Assembly: GCA_937894675.1 (NCBI GenBank)
Contig: CALCQO010000010.1
Coordinates: forward strand, 1-17,091
Origin: an uncultured Clostridia bacterium
GTDB lineage: Bacteria; Bacillota; Clostridia; Christensenellales; Aristaeellaceae
DNA: 17,091 nt
Direction: 5' to 3'
The notes under the pieces are model-generated. The model worked only from the letters and a program-made list of their open reading frames with translations. It searched no databases and was not told the origin of the DNA. The first letter of the stretch is position 1, and each line of letters begins with the position of its first letter. Of the stretch, positions 1 to 7,205 are shown piece after piece. The translations under genes were made by a program, and so were the position numbers.

Positions 1-245
1 AGCCAAAGCACATAAACAATGCCTGCCGGGAAGGCTTGCAAAAGGGCGCCCGCGGACGGGGCGGCCCCCGGTGCATGACCATGCCCCTCAGGCGCAGCCA
101 AAGCACATAAACAATGCCTGCCGGGAAGGCTTGCAAAAGGGCGCCCGCGGACGGGGCGGCCCCCGGTGCATGACCATGCCCCTCAGGCGCAGCCAAAGCA
201 CATAAACAATGCCTGCCGGGAAGGCTTGCAAAAGGGCGCCCGCGG
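1..245. repeat. 95-bp perfect tandem repeat array, at least 2.6 copies
   Basis: Copies begin at 1, 96 and 191. The first two are identical over all 95 bases and the third matches for 55 bases before diverging at 246. The array probably continues left of the window. Each unit is GC-rich and carries several short dyads: GGGCGCCC at 44-51, GGGGC/GCCCC around one base at 58-68, and GCATG/CATGC at 73-84. There are no variable spacers, so it is not CRISPR. The 95-bp period is not a multiple of three, so any reading frame changes from copy to copy, which argues against coding. Function is unknown. Confidence 0.97.
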
Positions 246-254
246 CAGGATAAT
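226..254 (+). promoter_or_regulatory. Predicted promoter of the ornithine carbamoyltransferase gene
   Basis: TTGCAA at 226-231, a 17-nt spacer and GATAAT at 249-254 match a housekeeping promoter (4/6 and 5/6). The -35 box lies inside the last, partial repeat copy, while the -10 box lies just beyond its end. The start would fall near 261, giving a leader of about 40 nt to the ATG at 302. The same TTGCAA box and spacing recur upstream of the MoxR gene. Confidence 0.55.
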
Positions 255-301
255 GGAATGACAAAACGAATGCATCAGCAATCAATCAAGGAGGATCGAC
301 C

Positions 302-1285
302 ATGGACATCAACCTGAAGGGACGCTCGCTGCTGACCCTGCTGGACTTTTCCGCCGAGGAAATCCGCTACCTGCTGGATACCTCCATCCAACTGAAGGAG
401 AAAAAGAAGCGGGGCGAAAAGGGCGAACTGCTAAGCGGCAAGAACATTGTGCTGCTGTTTGAAAAAACCTCCACCCGCACCCGCTGCGCCTTTGAAGTAG
501 CCTGCTACGACGAGGGGGGCTGCGCCACATTTTTAAGCAACAGCCAGATGGGCAAGAAGGAATCCCTGGAGGATACCGCCCGGGTGCTGGGCCGTTTCTA
601 CGACGGCATCGAATTCCGCGGCTTTGACCAGCAGACGGTGGTGGACTTGGCCCGCTGGTCGGGGGTGCCCGTATGGAACGGTCTGACGGATTTGTACCAC
701 CCCACCCAGGCGTTGGCCGACATCATGACGCTGATGGAAAACACATCCAAGCCCCTGAATCAGTGCAAGCTGTGCTATGTGGGGGACGCCCGCAACAATG
801 TGGCCAACTCCCTGATGATTATCTGCGCCAAGCTGGGCATGGCCTACACCGCCATCGCCCCCAAGACATTATGGCCTGAGGAAAACCTGCTGGCCGAGAT
901 GCGGGAAACCGCCCGGGAAAGTGGCGGCAGCATCACCATCACCGAGGATGTGGACGCGGTGGCGGGCGCCGACGCCCTGTACACCGACGTGTGGGTTTCC
1001 ATGGGGGAGGAAAGCAAGTTCAGCGAGCGCATCGAGCAGCTGTCCCCCTACCGGGTTACCATGGACATGGTGCAAAAAACAGGCAATGAGGAAGTTATCT
1101 TCCTGCACTGCCTGCCGTCTTTCCATGATTTAAACACCGAGGTGGGCCGCGCCGTTTATGAGCAGTACGGCCTGACGGAGATGGAGGTTACCGACGAAGT
1201 GTTCCGCGCCCCCTGCTCCAAGGTGTTCGACCAGGCGGAAAACCGCCTGCACACCATCAAAGCGGTGATGGTGTCCACCCTCTGA
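302..1285 (+). CDS. argF: Ornithine carbamoyltransferase
   Basis: This enzyme transfers the carbamoyl group of carbamoyl phosphate to ornithine to give citrulline, or runs in reverse in the arginine deiminase pathway; it is cytoplasmic. The 327 residues match the family's usual length. The carbamoyl-phosphate loop STRTR is at 57-61, HPTQ at 133-136, DARNN at 162-166, the ornithine-loop motif DVWVSMGE at 229-236 and the catalytic HCLP at 269-272. The C-terminal helix with ENRLHTIKAVM is intact. The start is set by AAGGAGG at 288-294, seven bases before the ATG. No other arginine gene is nearby, so the window cannot tell whether it is biosynthetic (argF) or catabolic (arcB). The overall sequence reminds me more of ArcB-type enzymes. 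The region before SQMGKKES is slightly shorter than the usual GxxGSQ form. Confidence 0.96.
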   Translation: MDINLKGRSLLTLLDFSAEEIRYLLDTSIQLKEKKKRGEKGELLSGKNIVLLFEKTSTRTRCAFEVACYDEGGCATFLSNSQMGKKESLEDTARVLGRFYDGIEFRGFDQQTVVDLARWSGVPVWNGLTDLYHPTQALADIMTLMENTSKPLNQCKLCYVGDARNNVANSLMIICAKLGMAYTAIAPKTLWPEENLLAEMRETARESGGSITITEDVDAVAGADALYTDVWVSMGEESKFSERIEQLSPYRVTMDMVQKTGNEEVIFLHCLPSFHDLNTEVGRAVYEQYGLTEMEVTDEVFRAPCSKVFDQAENRLHTIKAVMVSTL

Positions 1286-2621
1286 AACCCCGCGCCCTGT
1301 ATACAAACAGGGTGAAGGCCAGCAAGTCGGCACTGCCCCCGGGGCTCAGGTTGTCTCGGATCAACTGTACATCCAGCCCGCGCACGGTTTCCAGCGCGGG
1401 CTTTTCCTTGCGCATTTTGCGAACCTGTTCCATGAGCTCTTGTTGTTTTTCCATGCCGCCCCGGCGGATGAGGTTGCTGTCGTGCACCTGTTCCATCAGC
1501 GCCAGCAGGGCGTATACCCCCGCGTCGTTGAGGGACAGGCCTTCGTTTAGGCTTTGGGTGAGCACGGGCAGGCCGATGTCCCGCACCGCGGGAAAACCCT
1601 CCGCCGCCTGGCCACGGGCGCCGGTTAGCCCGTAAAGCACATACTGCCGCACGCCGCCGGTAGCCGTGCCCTGGGCAGCCAGGGCTTTCAGGCTGTCTGT
1701 TTCCCGCGCCGCGATCTCCCCCGCTGTTTTCAGCAGAGTGTCGGCCGTTAGGGTTCCTTCCCTTTCCAGCACCCTGCCCGCGGCGCAGCACAGGATGCCC
1801 AGCCCGTAGATCGCCCCCATATGGGTGTTGACGCCCCCTGTGGCCTGCAGCATGTTGTCCTGGGCCAGCAGGCCCAGGGCCCGGATGCGGGGCATGCATT
1901 GCTGTGCGCCATCACCAGCCATCATGGCGCCCACCTGAGCGCACTGCTCGAAGTAGGGGCGCAGGGCGGCGGCGCTGGCCAGGAAGGTATGCAGATCCAT
2001 GTCCTGATGGGCGCCGGTGTTGTCGCAATCCACCAGCCCCGGCTTGGGGGTGATGGCCGCCTCCGTCAGCAGCGCCCATTGGGCTGTCTCCCCCACTTGC
2101 CGCGCTATGGAAAGGGTAACTTTTTCCCGTACGATATCTTCCACCCGGTTGAAAAGCTCCTGAGCTAAGTGGGCGCGGCTGCGGCCGCACACCGCCGCGG
2201 CCTGGCCGCACAGCAGGCAGCTTCTTGGGGGCATGCCCACATCCTCCCGGCTTACCTTTCCGCCGTCTAACCGGATGATATCAATATCCAGCAGACGGCC
2301 GAAGGCGTCCGCCTCCTCCAGAGGGCACAGGGCCTTTTTAATGGCCAAAGCGTCCCCCGGGACGGCGCACAGCATTTCCCAGCCGGTGAAGGCGCGGGTA
2401 TAGCGCGCCTCCAAAGGATGGAAACCTGCTCCTTCAAGGCGGCGCAGGATGGCATCCTCCGCCAGGGCAAAGCCCCGCTGCAGCAGCGGGTTAGTTTTGA
2501 TTTCCCCGGGAATGTTCATGGTAAAGGAAACCAGCGGGGTGCTGTACTTGGCCAGCATCTCCCGCTGGGTTTGAGCCCTTTGTTCCCGGCAATTGGCCAT
2601 GTCTTCCACGGTTACGCGCAT
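1257..2621 (-). CDS. citXG: CitX-CitG fusion: citrate lyase prosthetic group transferase and synthase
   Basis: A 454-residue two-domain protein. The N-terminal part (about 1-165) is CitX-like, the enzyme that loads the phosphoribosyl-dephospho-CoA prosthetic group onto the citrate lyase acyl carrier protein. It shows GRLLDIDII at 108-116 and PRSCLLCG at 132-139. The rest is CitG-like, which makes the prosthetic group precursor from ATP and dephospho-CoA. It shows TPKPGLVD at 191-198, GAHQDMD at 203-209, GGVNTHMGA at 262-270 and SPGGSADLLAFTLF at 426-439. An upstream in-frame ATG at 2648 has no ribosome binding site, whereas AGGAGG precedes 2621. The last residues are encoded within the end of the convergent carbamoyltransferase gene. 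No citrate lyase subunit gene is in the window, so this copy is an orphan here. The fusion arrangement is known in other bacteria. Confidence 0.9.
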   Translation of the reverse strand: MRVTVEDMANCREQRAQTQREMLAKYSTPLVSFTMNIPGEIKTNPLLQRGFALAEDAILRRLEGAGFHPLEARYTRAFTGWEMLCAVPGDALAIKKALCPLEEADAFGRLLDIDIIRLDGGKVSREDVGMPPRSCLLCGQAAAVCGRSRAHLAQELFNRVEDIVREKVTLSIARQVGETAQWALLTEAAITPKPGLVDCDNTGAHQDMDLHTFLASAAALRPYFEQCAQVGAMMAGDGAQQCMPRIRALGLLAQDNMLQATGGVNTHMGAIYGLGILCCAAGRVLEREGTLTADTLLKTAGEIAARETDSLKALAAQGTATGGVRQYVLYGLTGARGQAAEGFPAVRDIGLPVLTQSLNEGLSLNDAGVYALLALMEQVHDSNLIRRGGMEKQQELMEQVRKMRKEKPALETVRGLDVQLIRDNLSPGGSADLLAFTLFVYRARGFRGWTPSPL

Positions 2622-2625
2622 GGAT

Positions 2626-2631
2626 CCTCCT
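2626..2631 (-). promoter_or_regulatory. Ribosome binding site deciding the citXG start
   Basis: AGGAGG on the minus strand lies four bases before the ATG at 2621. The alternative ATG at 2648 has no purine-rich site at a suitable distance, so the shorter protein is preferred. Confidence 0.7.
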
Positions 2632-2680
2632 GTGGGAAGGTAATACATTACGATGATGAGGGGAATAGGCAGCGTACGCC

Positions 2681-2703
2681 TCCCGCAGGCAAAGCCCGCG
2701 GGA
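2681..2703. repeat. Strong GC-rich hairpin between the peptidase and citXG genes
   Basis: TCCCGC at 2681-2686 pairs with GCGGGA at 2698-2703. Inside, GGC pairs with GCC across an AAA loop, separated from the outer stem by one A-C mismatch. The 8-bp palindrome GCGTACGC at 2672-2679 lies directly beside it. Neither strand has a T tract after the hairpin, so it is not a classic terminator. It may mark the 3' end of the peptidase transcript or be a dispersed palindromic element. The intergenic stretch 2622-2759 holds nothing else I can identify. Confidence 0.5.
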
Positions 2704-2759
2704 AAGGCAGTACAGGGTATTCCGGCAAGTTTCTCTTTGGAATCCGCGGCTTTTTCCTG

Positions 2760-4457
2760 TTACTTGATCTGGGTCTTGTCCAGGCTGTCCAGGTAGGCTT
2801 CCAGGGCGGGGGTGATCTGGGCGATGGTGCCCTCCTCAAAGGGGTTCTGAAGCCCGCACTCCTTCAGCAGCTGCTTGAAGGGCACCATGCCCGAGCGGCC
2901 GCAGGCCGTCAGGTAGCTCTGCCAGGCTTCCTCGTGGTTTTCCCTATCCCACACAAAGTACTGGAAGGCGCACACCTGGGAGAGGGTATAGTCCAGATAA
3001 TAGAAAGGCATGCCGAACACATGGGCCTGGCGCTGCCATCTGCCGCCCTTTTCCAGATACTCCAATCCATTGTAATCCAGATGGGGCAGGTACTTTTTCT
3101 CAATTTCCCGGTATTGGGCGCGCCGCTCCTCAGGCGTCGCCTCGGGATGCTCGTACACCCACTCCTGCAGTTCATCAATGCTGGCGCCGTAGGGCAGGAA
3201 CTTGATGGCGTCGGACACATGGGCGTAGTAATACTTTTCGGTATCCGGGCCGAAGAAATCCTCCATCCAGGGGTGGGTGAAGAACTCCATGCTCATGGAG
3301 TGGATTTCCGCCACTTCCATGGTCATGTCCGTCAGCGCCAGGGGGCGGATATCCCGCTGCATGTAGCCCTGGAAGGCGTGGCCCGCCTCGTGGGTCAGCA
3401 CGTCCACATCGCCGGAGGTGCCGTTGAAATTACTGAAAATGAAGGGCACCTTAAAATCCGGGAAGCTGGTCATAAACCCGCCGCCCCGCTTGCCGGGCTT
3501 GGTGGTCAGATCCATCAGCTGCTGCCCGGTCATCACGTCGAAAAACTCCCCGGTTTCCCTGGACAGGGCATGGTACATTTTGGTCGCCTTGTCCACCAGG
3601 TATGCTTCCTCGCCCTGGGGCTTGGGGTTGCCGGATACAAACTCCAGATTGTAGTCGAAGTTCTTCATATCCTCGATCTGCAGGCGCTTGGCCTGCTCCC
3701 GGTACAGCTTCTGCGCCAGGGGCACCACCGACTCCAGAATCTGCTGGCGGTATTTTTTCGCGTCCTGCTGGTTCCAGTCGGTGCGCCCCATGCGGGCGTA
3801 GGCGACGGGGATAAAGTTGTCATACCCAAGCTTCTTTGCGATGCTGTGGCGCACCTTTACCAGGTCATCGTACAGCTTGTCCAGGGTGTCCTGCTGCTGG
3901 GCCAGCCAGCCCCAGGCGGCGTCGTTTGCCCGGTTGCGCACATCCCTGTCCTTGGACTGGGTGAAGGGCGTCATGCCCGAGAGGTTGTAGGTGCCGCCGT
4001 CAAAGGCAATCTGGGCGGAGGCGATCAGATTTTCGTACTCGGTGCTCAGCTTGTTTTCCTCCACCAGGTCGGGCACGATTTCGGGCTTGAACACCTTGCG
4101 CTGCACCTCGAACTTTTCCAGCAGGTGCTTGCCGTACTTATTGACAATCTCGTCCCGGAACTTGCTTTCCAGGGTGATGCGGGCAATCTCCGCCGTAAAC
4201 TCCTGGAAGCGGGGCATTTCCTCATCGAACACATCGTTTTCCTTCTCGTAGAAGGGGTCGCGGGTGTCGATGGCGTAGCGCACATGGCACAGGGCATACT
4301 GGGTGGACAGGCCGGAAGCCAGCTTGTCCATGGCGTCCGCCGCGTCAAAGTATTCCTGGGCTGTCTTGGCATGCTCCATCCGCGCGAGCAGCTCTTTCCC
4401 CTGGGCGTAGAGGGCGTCGAAATCCGGTCTCTGATAGGGCAGTTCTTGGAATGTCAT
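2760..4457 (-). CDS. M3 family oligoendopeptidase (PepF-like metallopeptidase)
   Basis: This is a 565-residue zinc metallopeptidase expected to cut short peptides in the cytoplasm. The zinc motif HEAGH is at 356-360, with the catalytic Glu at 357. EVAEIHSMSME follows at 381-391 and supplies the third zinc ligand, probably Glu384. The aromatic stretch FYYLDYTLSQVCAFQ near 485-499 is typical of the substrate-binding region of M3 oligoendopeptidases. There is no signal peptide. The start has AAAGAGG six bases upstream. It is the last gene of the compact minus-strand cluster, beginning only 15 bases after the stop of the glycosylase-like gene. It is about the usual length for the shorter M3 oligoendopeptidases. 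The exact substrate cannot be read from sequence. Confidence 0.92.
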   Translation of the reverse strand: MTFQELPYQRPDFDALYAQGKELLARMEHAKTAQEYFDAADAMDKLASGLSTQYALCHVRYAIDTRDPFYEKENDVFDEEMPRFQEFTAEIARITLESKFRDEIVNKYGKHLLEKFEVQRKVFKPEIVPDLVEENKLSTEYENLIASAQIAFDGGTYNLSGMTPFTQSKDRDVRNRANDAAWGWLAQQQDTLDKLYDDLVKVRHSIAKKLGYDNFIPVAYARMGRTDWNQQDAKKYRQQILESVVPLAQKLYREQAKRLQIEDMKNFDYNLEFVSGNPKPQGEEAYLVDKATKMYHALSRETGEFFDVMTGQQLMDLTTKPGKRGGGFMTSFPDFKVPFIFSNFNGTSGDVDVLTHEAGHAFQGYMQRDIRPLALTDMTMEVAEIHSMSMEFFTHPWMEDFFGPDTEKYYYAHVSDAIKFLPYGASIDELQEWVYEHPEATPEERRAQYREIEKKYLPHLDYNGLEYLEKGGRWQRQAHVFGMPFYYLDYTLSQVCAFQYFVWDRENHEEAWQSYLTACGRSGMVPFKQLLKECGLQNPFEEGTIAQITPALEAYLDSLDKTQIK

Positions 4458-4472
4458 GGTATACCTCTTTCT

Positions 4473-5174
4473 TTATTTCCCCGGGGCTTGCCCGGTTTTG
4501 CGTTTCAATGTTTTCAGATAGTCCTTCTGCCGCGGGGTTATCAGGCGGCTTTCCACCGCTTTCTGGATGGCCTTGTTGTGGGTCCAGGAGGGCAGACGGT
4601 TTTCCAGCAGGATGGGCAGCGCCGCGTCCCACTGGTGGTACAGAGCGGTGGCTAGGTACCAGGCCTGCATCATGCGCACATAGTACTCTTCGCTCTGGAC
4701 ATCGGCTACCAGGGAGGGCATATCGGGAGTGAAGGCATCCTGCAGATAGTTGCCCAGCAGCACCCCCATGGCGTAGCGGACGGTATAGGGATGATTGTCC
4801 CCCAGCCATTTCATTACATAAGGATATACCCGCTGGGGATGCTTCTTGAACACTTTGGGGGAAAAGGTATCGCAGGTCGCCCAGTTATCCACATAGGGCA
4901 GAAATTCGTCCGTCAGCCTGAGGGCGGTTTCCAGATCCTGCTCCCTTTCTATGAAAAAGCCGTGGAGGTTGTTTTCCTCCAGATAATGGTGGGGCAGCGC
5001 GGCGAGGAAACTCTGCCGCGCCTCAGGGTTGCCCGCCGCTTCTTTCGCGAAAGCGCGCATCAGGGGCGTGCGCACGCCCAGAATCCGCTCCCTGGGCAGG
5101 GTGGGAATCAGCCGGGCGACAAAATCGCCGTACTTTTCCTCCGACATCTCCTGCAGCCGTTTCCGGATATCCAT
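4473..5174 (-). CDS. DNA alkylation repair protein, AlkD-like HEAT-repeat glycosylase
   Basis: A 233-residue all-helical protein of the DNA_alkylation family, whose studied members (AlkC, AlkD) remove N3- and N7-alkylated purines from DNA. The motif VDNWATCD at 95-102 keeps the Trp and Asp spaced by four residues, as in the AlkD active site (W109 and D113 of the Bacillus enzyme). AWYLATA at 171-177 carries a further Trp in the region where AlkD has another DNA-contacting Trp. The N-terminal part with ILGVRTPLMRAFAKE is also typical. The ribosome binding site overlaps the stop codon of the preceding gene (TAGGAGGG), with only eight bases between stop and start, so translation is probably coupled. 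Many relatives of this subgroup are uncharacterised, so true glycosylase activity is inferred. Confidence 0.85.
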   Translation of the reverse strand: MDIRKRLQEMSEEKYGDFVARLIPTLPRERILGVRTPLMRAFAKEAAGNPEARQSFLAALPHHYLEENNLHGFFIEREQDLETALRLTDEFLPYVDNWATCDTFSPKVFKKHPQRVYPYVMKWLGDNHPYTVRYAMGVLLGNYLQDAFTPDMPSLVADVQSEEYYVRMMQAWYLATALYHQWDAALPILLENRLPSWTHNKAIQKAVESRLITPRQKDYLKTLKRKTGQAPGK

Positions 5175-5182
5175 AGTCCCTC

Positions 5183-5887
5183 CTACACAAACAGACGCTT
5201 CTTGATGGCGTCCTTCAAGCCCCGCTTCTTTTCCAGCACCAGGAACACCCCGGCCAGCACCAGCAGCGGCAGCCCCGCGTACACCGACCAGTTAAGGAAC
5301 ACTTGCCCCGTGTACAAATCGGCGATGGCGTCAATGGCTACCAGGAAACCGGCCACCAGCAGGCACACCACCGCCGCCCTTTCCAGGGGCTGCCACTCCA
5401 GGCGGCGGATGGCCAATATGACCAGCTGCACCAGGATCACCATGGCCGCCAGCACCGGCAGTGCGATGCCCATGTACCAGGCCCTGCCCCCCGTCATGCG
5501 GGCGATAAGCAGCAGGTACAGCGCCAGGGTGATAAAATCGATGGCGATATAGGCATAGGGGCGGCGGAAGCGGTAGAACAGGGGCACCAGAAACCAGCAG
5601 TACACGCACACCAGGGCGCCGATGACATACAAAGACCAGGTGATGGAGCCCGAGGATAAAAGGTTGACCGCCAAGACCACCAGCGCGGGAATCAGCAGCA
5701 CCAGCACCGCCAGGCTGCGGCCGTAGCGCAGGTCGATATGCTTGAACACTTCCTCCACCCGTTCTGGGTAGGGCATGCTCTCCGGCGGCGTCCAGGGGCA
5801 GGCGGGATCCTGCACCAGGGTCTGGCACAGGGGACAGCTTTTTTCACTGGGGGCCATCTCCACCCCGCAATGGACACAATAGGGCAT
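5183..5887 (-). CDS. Six-helix membrane protein with N-terminal zinc ribbon (DUF6320-like)
   Basis: The 234-residue protein begins with two CxxC pairs (Cys4, Cys7, Cys18, Cys21) that form a zinc ribbon. A short soluble linker follows, then about six hydrophobic segments near 58-77, 84-104, 111-129, 138-160, 171-189 and 200-218, and a basic tail. No catalytic motif is visible. From memory it resembles the family named DUF6320, often found beside HXXXD acyltransferases and alpha/beta hydrolases; I cannot verify this here. It starts 16 bases after the acyltransferase stop, with GGAGG six bases before the ATG. Its position in the cluster suggests it supports or localises that enzyme at the membrane. 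Function is unknown. Confidence 0.8.
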   Translation of the reverse strand: MPYCVHCGVEMAPSEKSCPLCQTLVQDPACPWTPPESMPYPERVEEVFKHIDLRYGRSLAVLVLLIPALVVLAVNLLSSGSITWSLYVIGALVCVYCWFLVPLFYRFRRPYAYIAIDFITLALYLLLIARMTGGRAWYMGIALPVLAAMVILVQLVILAIRRLEWQPLERAAVVCLLVAGFLVAIDAIADLYTGQVFLNWSVYAGLPLLVLAGVFLVLEKKRGLKDAIKKRLFV

Positions 5888-5903
5888 ACGTTTCCTCCCT
5901 CGG

Positions 5904-7205
5904 CTACTGGCCGCGGTTGCTCTCCACCATCACAGGCACCCCCAGTTGGATGAGGGCGGTAAAAAATGCGCGCTCCACATGGGTTTCCTCGATGGTGCGG
6001 GAAAAATTGATAAAGGTCTGGTTGTTCACGCTGATGACGCCGCAGGCTACCTTGTTCTTCTTGCCCGGGCCCAGGATAAAGTCAGCCCTGACCACATGCT
6101 TCTGCAGGGCTTCGGGCAGGGGCACCGCCCCCATGTTGGACAATGTGGTGGTAAAGTATCTTTCCCCCGTTAAAGAGTACATCAGTTTTAAAAACGGGGT
6201 CTTGATAAACAGGGGAATCACCCGCAGAAAACGGTTCTTTTCCGCCGCCACATTGGTGGACATCCGGGCGTTGACCAGCTGCTCCGCCCCTTCCAGGCCG
6301 GCGAAGTGCTGCACCTGGCGGATGATGTCCTCCAAGGAATAGTCGCCGTAGGTGGGGTTGATGCTGGCGTTGAAGTAGGAGGCGAAGTTGCGCAGGGTAT
6401 TGCTGGGGTAATACTTGCGCAGGTTCAGGGGCATGGATACCTTCACCGGCAGATGGCGCTTGCGCCTGTTGTCCTCCGCCTTTTGCACCGTAAGCAGCGC
6501 CTGCAGCAGCACGGCGCTTAAAAACACATTGATGGTGGCGCCGTGGCGATGGGCCGCTTCCTTGAGCACAAAGGTGTTGACAATGCCCGTCACCAGCGAC
6601 AAGCGCCCCGGCATAAGGCCCGTACCGCTGAGGGCGTAGGCCTTCTCCTCCCCCCGGCTGCGGATGCCGTCCCTTGCGTACTTGAGGAAGCTGTCCTCCC
6701 ACTCCCCCTTGTCGGGGGGCTTGCGCACATCCAGGATGTAGGCGTTTTCGGGCACGCGGGGGCCGTATTTGAGGCGCACATACTCTGCCGCCAGGGTCAT
6801 CAGAAAGGTGAGGCCGCCGGTGCCGTCGGCAAGGGAGTGGAAGATTTCCACCGCGATGCGGCAGCTGTGGTAGCGCACCCGGAACAGAAACCGGTGTTCC
6901 CTGGTCATCAGCATGCGGGCGCAGGGGTTCTGCACATCCTCCTGGGGGACGGGCAGCTGCTTCTGCTTGTCCAGGTAATACCAGAACAGCCCCTTGCGCA
7001 GCCGGTAGCCGAACAAGGGGATGCGCTTCAGGGTGTTGTGCAGCGCTTCCTCCAACACCTTCGGGTCGATTTCCTCCCGCAGGGTGACGGACAGGCGGAA
7101 CACCGCCGTCCAGGTGCGGGACTTGGCGGCGGGGTAGATTTTGGCGGCGTTGTCCAGCTGCAGCCAATCCGGCGCGGCGACAGGCCGCGGTTTACGGATG
7201 GCCAT
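5904..7205 (-). CDS. HXXXD acyltransferase (alcohol acetyltransferase / condensation-like)
   Basis: A 433-residue protein of the CoA-dependent acyltransferase / condensation superfamily. It carries HSLADG at 123-128, the HXXXDG catalytic signature (His123, Asp127), in a typical strand context. The N-terminal WLQLDNAAKIYP and the segment TWTAVFRLSV are typical of bacterial proteins annotated as alcohol acetyltransferase. The asparagine-rich SVNNQTFINFS near 392-402 lies where the family usually has its substrate channel strands. The reading frame stays open to 7277, but the start at 7205 is preferred because it begins the conserved homologous part and has AGGA eight bases upstream. It overlaps the end of the hydrolase gene by 14 bases, so the two are translationally coupled. 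Acyl donor and acceptor are unknown. Confidence 0.82.
   Translation of the reverse strand: MAIRKPRPVAAPDWLQLDNAAKIYPAAKSRTWTAVFRLSVTLREEIDPKVLEEALHNTLKRIPLFGYRLRKGLFWYYLDKQKQLPVPQEDVQNPCARMLMTREHRFLFRVRYHSCRIAVEIFHSLADGTGGLTFLMTLAAEYVRLKYGPRVPENAYILDVRKPPDKGEWEDSFLKYARDGIRSRGEEKAYALSGTGLMPGRLSLVTGIVNTFVLKEAAHRHGATINVFLSAVLLQALLTVQKAEDNRRKRHLPVKVSMPLNLRKYYPSNTLRNFASYFNASINPTYGDYSLEDIIRQVQHFAGLEGAEQLVNARMSTNVAAEKNRFLRVIPLFIKTPFLKLMYSLTGERYFTTTLSNMGAVPLPEALQKHVVRADFILGPGKKNKVACGVISVNNQTFINFSRTIEETHVERAFFTALIQLGVPVMVESNRGQ

Noticed and set aside
1..245. CRISPR array
   Set aside because: The whole 95-bp unit is repeated without variable spacers, and no cas gene is present.
88..285. Minus-strand open frame of 65 codons across the tandem repeat
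   Set aside because: The 95-bp period shifts the frame, so each copy would encode a different peptide. There is no ribosome binding site and no family resemblance.
1156..1899. Minus-strand open frame of 247 codons
   Set aside because: It is a shifted frame of the citXG gene, Pro/Gly/Arg-rich with no motif.
2681..2703. Rho-independent terminator of the peptidase operon
   Set aside because: The hairpin is strong, but no T tract follows on either strand.
2622..2759. Separate promoter for citXG
   Set aside because: TTGC-like boxes occur but only with poor -10 partners or 18-19-base spacing, so no call was made.
2418..4655. Very long plus-strand open frame of 745 codons
   Set aside because: It is antisense to the M3 peptidase and citXG genes, whose motifs are clear. 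The translation is Gly/His/Leu-rich without family features, a GC-driven shadow.
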